Both the position numbers and the translations under genes were made by a program. Below the pieces are notes generated by a model that worked only from the letters and a program-made list of their open reading frames with translations, was not told the DNA's origin and did not search any database. Positions 60,814-64,000 of a stretch of DNA of 64,000 nt are shown piece after piece; the first letter of the stretch is position 1, and every line of letters begins with the position of its first letter. This DNA comes from G963668185 sp965237445 (GTDB lineage: Bacteria > Chloroflexota > Dehalococcoidia > Lucifugimonadales > G963668185): assembly GCA_965237445.1 (NCBI GenBank), contig OZ250142.1, forward strand, positions 1,426,001 to 1,490,000, read 5' to 3'.

Positions 60814-63564
60814 CTAAGACGTCGACTCAGCCTTTTGTACCTGAACTTGCTCCAGCGGCAGCCCCGGCATCTTCAGCATCGGGTCAGGGTCCGAACTGTC
60901 GTGGACCGCAGTGACTACGTCGGCGAATAGGCCGGTCACCGCAACGAGCCCTGGATGCGGGCTCGTAAGGCGAGCGGTGCCCCGGATGCTTTCAGTTGGC
61001 GTTGCCGCTACCACGATATCGCCGTCCGAAATGCCAAGAGAGGAGGCGTCATTCTCGTGGAGCTCGATAACCTCTTCGCGTTCGACGTGTGATGACCCGT
61101 TGTTCTTGACAACTGTCATCGGGCGGTGATTATCGTGCAGGAGACGGCCCTTGGCGAGGTACATGCCGGCCTCGAAGCGTGGGGGCGGTTGGAAGAGCCT
61201 CATGGCCTCCATGCGAGGCTTGGGCTGCTCACCCGGCTGAGCATGGAGAATCGGTGTATCGAGAAGCTCGCCTTCAGGCCGCGGCCACTGCAGACCGCTG
61301 TCATCTAGGTCCGTGTAGCTGATGCCGGCGTATATGTCCGCCAGATTCGTGACTTCCTGGAAGACATCCTCAGCAGAATCGTAGTCGAACCCTTCGGCAC
61401 CCATCTCCTTGGCTAGCCAGCCAAGAATTCGCCAGTCAGGTTCTTCTTCTCCACGCGGCCCGAGTGCCGGCCGGAGAAGCTGAACACGGCGTTCCATGTT
61501 GGTGTATGTGCCGTTCTTCTCCGCGAACGTTGTCGAAGGCAGGACCACGTGTGCCAGCGCCGTAAGGTCATTCGGCGCCGTCTCGTGCACGATCAACAGG
61601 TCAAGCTTTTGCAGCGAAGCCATGAACTCTCCAACCTCCCCGTTCGTGAAGCTCGCGCTGTCTCCAAGAACATGAAGAGCCCTGACTCGGCCGTCTTCTA
61701 TGGCAGTGACGATGTCACGAACACCTATCCCTTGAGATTCCGGAATGGTTGTGCTCCAGAGGTTGCCGAACACAGTCCGCACGTCCGCATCCTCGACCGA
61801 TCTGTAACCGGGTAGCTGACCTGGCGCGCAGCCAACGTCTTTGGCGCCCTGCTCGTTTGCGCCCGGGAAGAGCGGATAAAGTCCGGAAGACGCCTTGCCT
61901 ATATTGCCAGTGGCTAGGGCGAGGTTGACAAGCCCGGTGGCGCAGGCGTCCCGCGCTTCGGCCGGCACGGTCTCGAGGCCGTACAAAATGGCGGCTGGAC
62001 CGTTAGCGGCAAAGGTGCGGCCGGCGTTCTGAATCTCATCGCGGGGGACACCCGTGAGCCGCTCAACCCTGAGCAAGTCAAACTCCCAGAGGCTGTTCTT
62101 GAGCTCTCTTGCCTCTTCACATCTTTCGGCGATGAAGTCGTGATCGTCCAGGGATTCGTCCATTATGACCCTGAGCATGCCGCCGATTAGGGCGAGTTCG
62201 CTGCCTGGCCTTGGCCGCAGCCACTGGCTGGCGTATCTCGTCAGCTCCGTCTCCCGCTGGTCGATTACGATTAACTTCGCACCTTGCCTTGAGGCTCGCT
62301 TGATGGGCACCGCGGCAACATTTTGCTCTTCGGTGATGTTGCTGGAGACCACGAGAATACACTTCGAGTCGTCGAGTCCCCAGATTGGATTGGTCGCCGC
62401 TTCGTGTCCGAGCATTCTTCCAAGGGGTTTCACTAGCTCGGGCCGCACATTGGAAGACACATCGACGTTATTGGTGGACATCACGCACCTGGCGAACTTT
62501 TGCGCTACGTAATGGTCCTCATTGGTGCCTTTAGGGGAGGTGAGCAAAGCGTAGCCGCCGTCTCGATAGGGTTGGAGCCTTGAAGCGATCTTCTCAATAG
62601 CATGCTCCCACGAAACTTCCGCGAGTTCGCCTTCGTCCCTGACCAAAGGCTTCCTGAGGCGCTTCCTGTTGTTGACGAACCCCAAGCCAAACTTGCCTTT
62701 CACGCATGCCTGCCCGCGGTTGGCTTCAGCGCGGCGCTCAGGTATGGCGCGAATGACCCGGTTCCTCCGGTTCACCTCTAGTTTCATTGAACAGCCCACG
62801 GGGCAATGAGGGCAGACGCTGGTGATCGTGCGTACGGCCTTATCCCACTTGTGCTCGCGCTCCACGAGCGCTCCGGTGGGGCAGATGTCGATGCATGCTC
62901 CGCAAAACTCGCAGCCGGACTCCAGTAGCGAAACGCCGTGGGAGGTACCAATGAGACTGCGGCCCGCGCGATCCAGGAACGTGAGGGCATTGTCGGAGCG
63001 GACCTCGTCGCAGACCCTTACGCACCGTCCGCAGACGATGCATAGGTTCATGTCCATCTCCCAGAACGGGTCGTCCACGGCGAGGGGGAGGCGGCGATTG
63101 TTGTAAGTGAGCGGAGTGTCCATGTCCAGTTCAAGGTGCCGGACTGTGTCCTTGAGTTCGCAGCGATCGTTCTTGGGGCACGTGACGCACCTGTCGTTGA
63201 CGGATACGTGTCTCTGGCAGATGTCGGCGGGGCCGCACAGGTCGATGCGGTGGCACGTCAGGCAGCCGTGAGGGTGCTCGGATATGAGCATCTCCATTAT
63301 TCCGCGCCGCAGGGAAACTATCTCTGGGGTCTGGGTGTTCACGACCATGCCGTCGGCAACTGGAGTTGTGCAGGACGCCGGCGAGCCACGGCCGCCCTCC
63401 ACGTTTACCACGCACATTCGGCAGGCGCCGAAGGCTTTCATCCCGGGGTAGTAGCACAGATATGGGACGTAAATGCCCGCGTCCATAGCGGCCTGGAGCA
63501 CGTTGTTTCCGGGTGAGGTCTTAACCTCCGTGCCATCTATGGTCAGCGTTAAATCGTCAGGCAT
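60814..63564 (-). CDS. NuoG / formate-dehydrogenase alpha-like iron-sulfur molybdopterin-fold protein
   Basis: A 916-residue protein. The N-terminal [2Fe-2S] domain has CYYPGMKAFGACRMC and SCTTP. A His-Cys cluster motif lies in HPHGCLTCHRIDLC, followed by an extra Cys-rich stretch (RCVTCPKNDRCEL). Two [4Fe-4S] ferredoxin motifs follow (CIVCGRCVRVC and CEFCGACIDICPTGA). A further cluster (CPHCPVGCSM) and the molybdopterin-oxidoreductase fold complete it. The Sec/Cys ligand and the adjacent His of formate dehydrogenases are absent: NNVDVSSNVRPEL stands in place of D-H-C-A-R-x-C-H. A direct formate dehydrogenase role is therefore doubtful. Follows the nuoF-like gene. Confidence 0.88.
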   Translation of the reverse strand: MPDDLTLTIDGTEVKTSPGNNVLQAAMDAGIYVPYLCYYPGMKAFGACRMCVVNVEGGRGSPASCTTPVADGMVVNTQTPEIVSLRRGIMEMLISEHPHGCLTCHRIDLCGPADICQRHVSVNDRCVTCPKNDRCELKDTVRHLELDMDTPLTYNNRRLPLAVDDPFWEMDMNLCIVCGRCVRVCDEVRSDNALTFLDRAGRSLIGTSHGVSLLESGCEFCGACIDICPTGALVEREHKWDKAVRTITSVCPHCPVGCSMKLEVNRRNRVIRAIPERRAEANRGQACVKGKFGLGFVNNRKRLRKPLVRDEGELAEVSWEHAIEKIASRLQPYRDGGYALLTSPKGTNEDHYVAQKFARCVMSTNNVDVSSNVRPELVKPLGRMLGHEAATNPIWGLDDSKCILVVSSNITEEQNVAAVPIKRASRQGAKLIVIDQRETELTRYASQWLRPRPGSELALIGGMLRVIMDESLDDHDFIAERCEEARELKNSLWEFDLLRVERLTGVPRDEIQNAGRTFAANGPAAILYGLETVPAEARDACATGLVNLALATGNIGKASSGLYPLFPGANEQGAKDVGCAPGQLPGYRSVEDADVRTVFGNLWSTTIPESQGIGVRDIVTAIEDGRVRALHVLGDSASFTNGEVGEFMASLQKLDLLIVHETAPNDLTALAHVVLPSTTFAEKNGTYTNMERRVQLLRPALGPRGEEEPDWRILGWLAKEMGAEGFDYDSAEDVFQEVTNLADIYAGISYTDLDDSGLQWPRPEGELLDTPILHAQPGEQPKPRMEAMRLFQPPPRFEAGMYLAKGRLLHDNHRPMTVVKNNGSSHVEREEVIELHENDASSLGISDGDIVVAATPTESIRGTARLTSPHPGLVAVTGLFADVVTAVHDSSDPDPMLKMPGLPLEQVQVQKAESTS

Positions 63565-63620
63565 TCTTTGGCTCCGCGTTGTTCGAGAGGTTGGAGTCCG
63601 CTGTTCTGGAGTGCGGACCT

Positions 63621-64000
63621 TTACCAGCTAGTGTGTGTCATTTGCACCGCTTCGTAAGCATCGCCGTACGGGCGAGTGTTACGAGGCGTGATGATGGGGT
63701 TGCTGCAACCGCCTGAGATGCACCTGCTCTCTAGGAGGTGCAAGTTGAAGTCTTCCTCGAAATGCTTGAAGGCGGAACTGATGGGATTGAAGCCCAGTTG
63801 TCCATGTCCGCAGAGGGAGGCGGCCTGCATGTTGCCGCCAATCTGCCGCATCAGCTCGAGGTCTCCCGGTCGGCCCTCGAACCTGGTGATGCGCTCCACG
63901 ATTTCCATCAGATGGGTCATGCCGAGGCGGCAAGGAAAGCACTTTCCACAGGACTCATACTGGCAGAAGGATACGAGCACACGCGTCAGGTCAACGGCGC
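63621..64000 (-). CDS. NuoF-like NADH dehydrogenase subunit, C-terminal part (cut by window end)
   Basis: The C-terminal 120-odd residues of a NuoF/HoxF/HydB-type flavoprotein. The frame stays open to base 64000, so the FMN and NADH domain lies outside. The [4Fe-4S] N3 cluster ligands are visible in ESCGKCFPCRLG with the distant Cys in AASLCGHGQLG. A C-terminal extension follows with two more cysteines (SRCISGGCSNP). It feeds electrons from NADH to, or accepts them from, the NuoG-like protein encoded 56 bases downstream. Complex I or a soluble NAD-linked dehydrogenase are both possible. Confidence 0.88.
   Translation of the reverse strand, partial: AVDLTRVLVSFCQYESCGKCFPCRLGMTHLMEIVERITRFEGRPGDLELMRQIGGNMQAASLCGHGQLGFNPISSAFKHFEEDFNLHLLESRCISGGCSNPIITPRNTRPYGDAYEAVQMTHTSW

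Noticed and set aside
1..64000. CRISPR array, rRNA or tRNA genes
   Set aside because: No regularly spaced repeats with spacers, no tRNA T-arm/cloverleaf and no rRNA signatures were recognised by eye; a covariance search would settle it.

Overview
The window is a 64 kb piece of a bacterial chromosome of moderately high GC content. Core genes are single-copy and intact, and accessory genes are interspersed. The mix suggests Chloroflexota, probably a Dehalococcoidia/SAR202-like lineage, though this is an inference from gene content and not proven. It includes a stand-alone sugar isomerase of the type found fused to transaldolase, a clan-AA aspartic protease, D-aminoacylase, DUF1445/DUF4392 genes, DppBC-type permeases and a NuoF/NuoG-like pair. 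I found no rRNA, tRNA or CRISPR array.

Layout. 1-5.4 kb: 3' part of leuS, an S9 peptidase and an MFS exporter. 5.8-15.5 kb: a PLP aminotransferase, a Doc-type toxin-antitoxin pair with a palindromic operator, leuB, a D-aminoacylase, a phosphosugar isomerase and polA. 15.6-20.7 kb: an aspartic protease, a broken alpha/beta hydrolase carrying a foreign insert, its intact tandem copy, and two tandem homocysteine-methyltransferase-like genes. Three genes here share a two-hairpin leader. 20.9-23.4 kb: glnS and a HigBA pair whose toxin starts in an 8-bp repeat. 23.4-30 kb: a minus-strand MacAB-like export operon with several frameshifts. 30-35.4 kb: an EVE protein, prfA, hisS, a decayed mrr and lipA, with dispersed palindromic repeats. 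35.7-43.8 kb: a DUF2207-like membrane protein, a helically phased repeat array, rlmD-like, rel, citrate synthase and a methyltransferase. 43.9-49.7 kb: two cupredoxin lipoproteins, a DppBC-type permease pair and an FAD oxidoreductase. 50-57.2 kb: a methyltransferase, a zinc-ribbon protein, a phosphoesterase, a HEAT-repeat protein coupled to a sigma-70 factor, and the two halves of a D-glutamate-cyclase-like enzyme. 57.4-64 kb: mutS, a flavin reductase, a NuoG/formate-dehydrogenase-like protein and the C-terminus of NuoF.

The most unusual feature is the DppB-like permease at 45317-47362. A roughly 355-residue Ycf48/BNR-type beta-propeller sits in its first external loop. Next come the HEAT-repeat protein translationally coupled to a sigma factor (52065-55495), and the tandem methyltransferase-like genes with a conserved leader and a His in place of one zinc Cys. 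All frameshifts and nonsense changes I saw fall in accessory genes and none in core genes. This points to real gene decay, although single-base assembly errors cannot be excluded from sequence alone.
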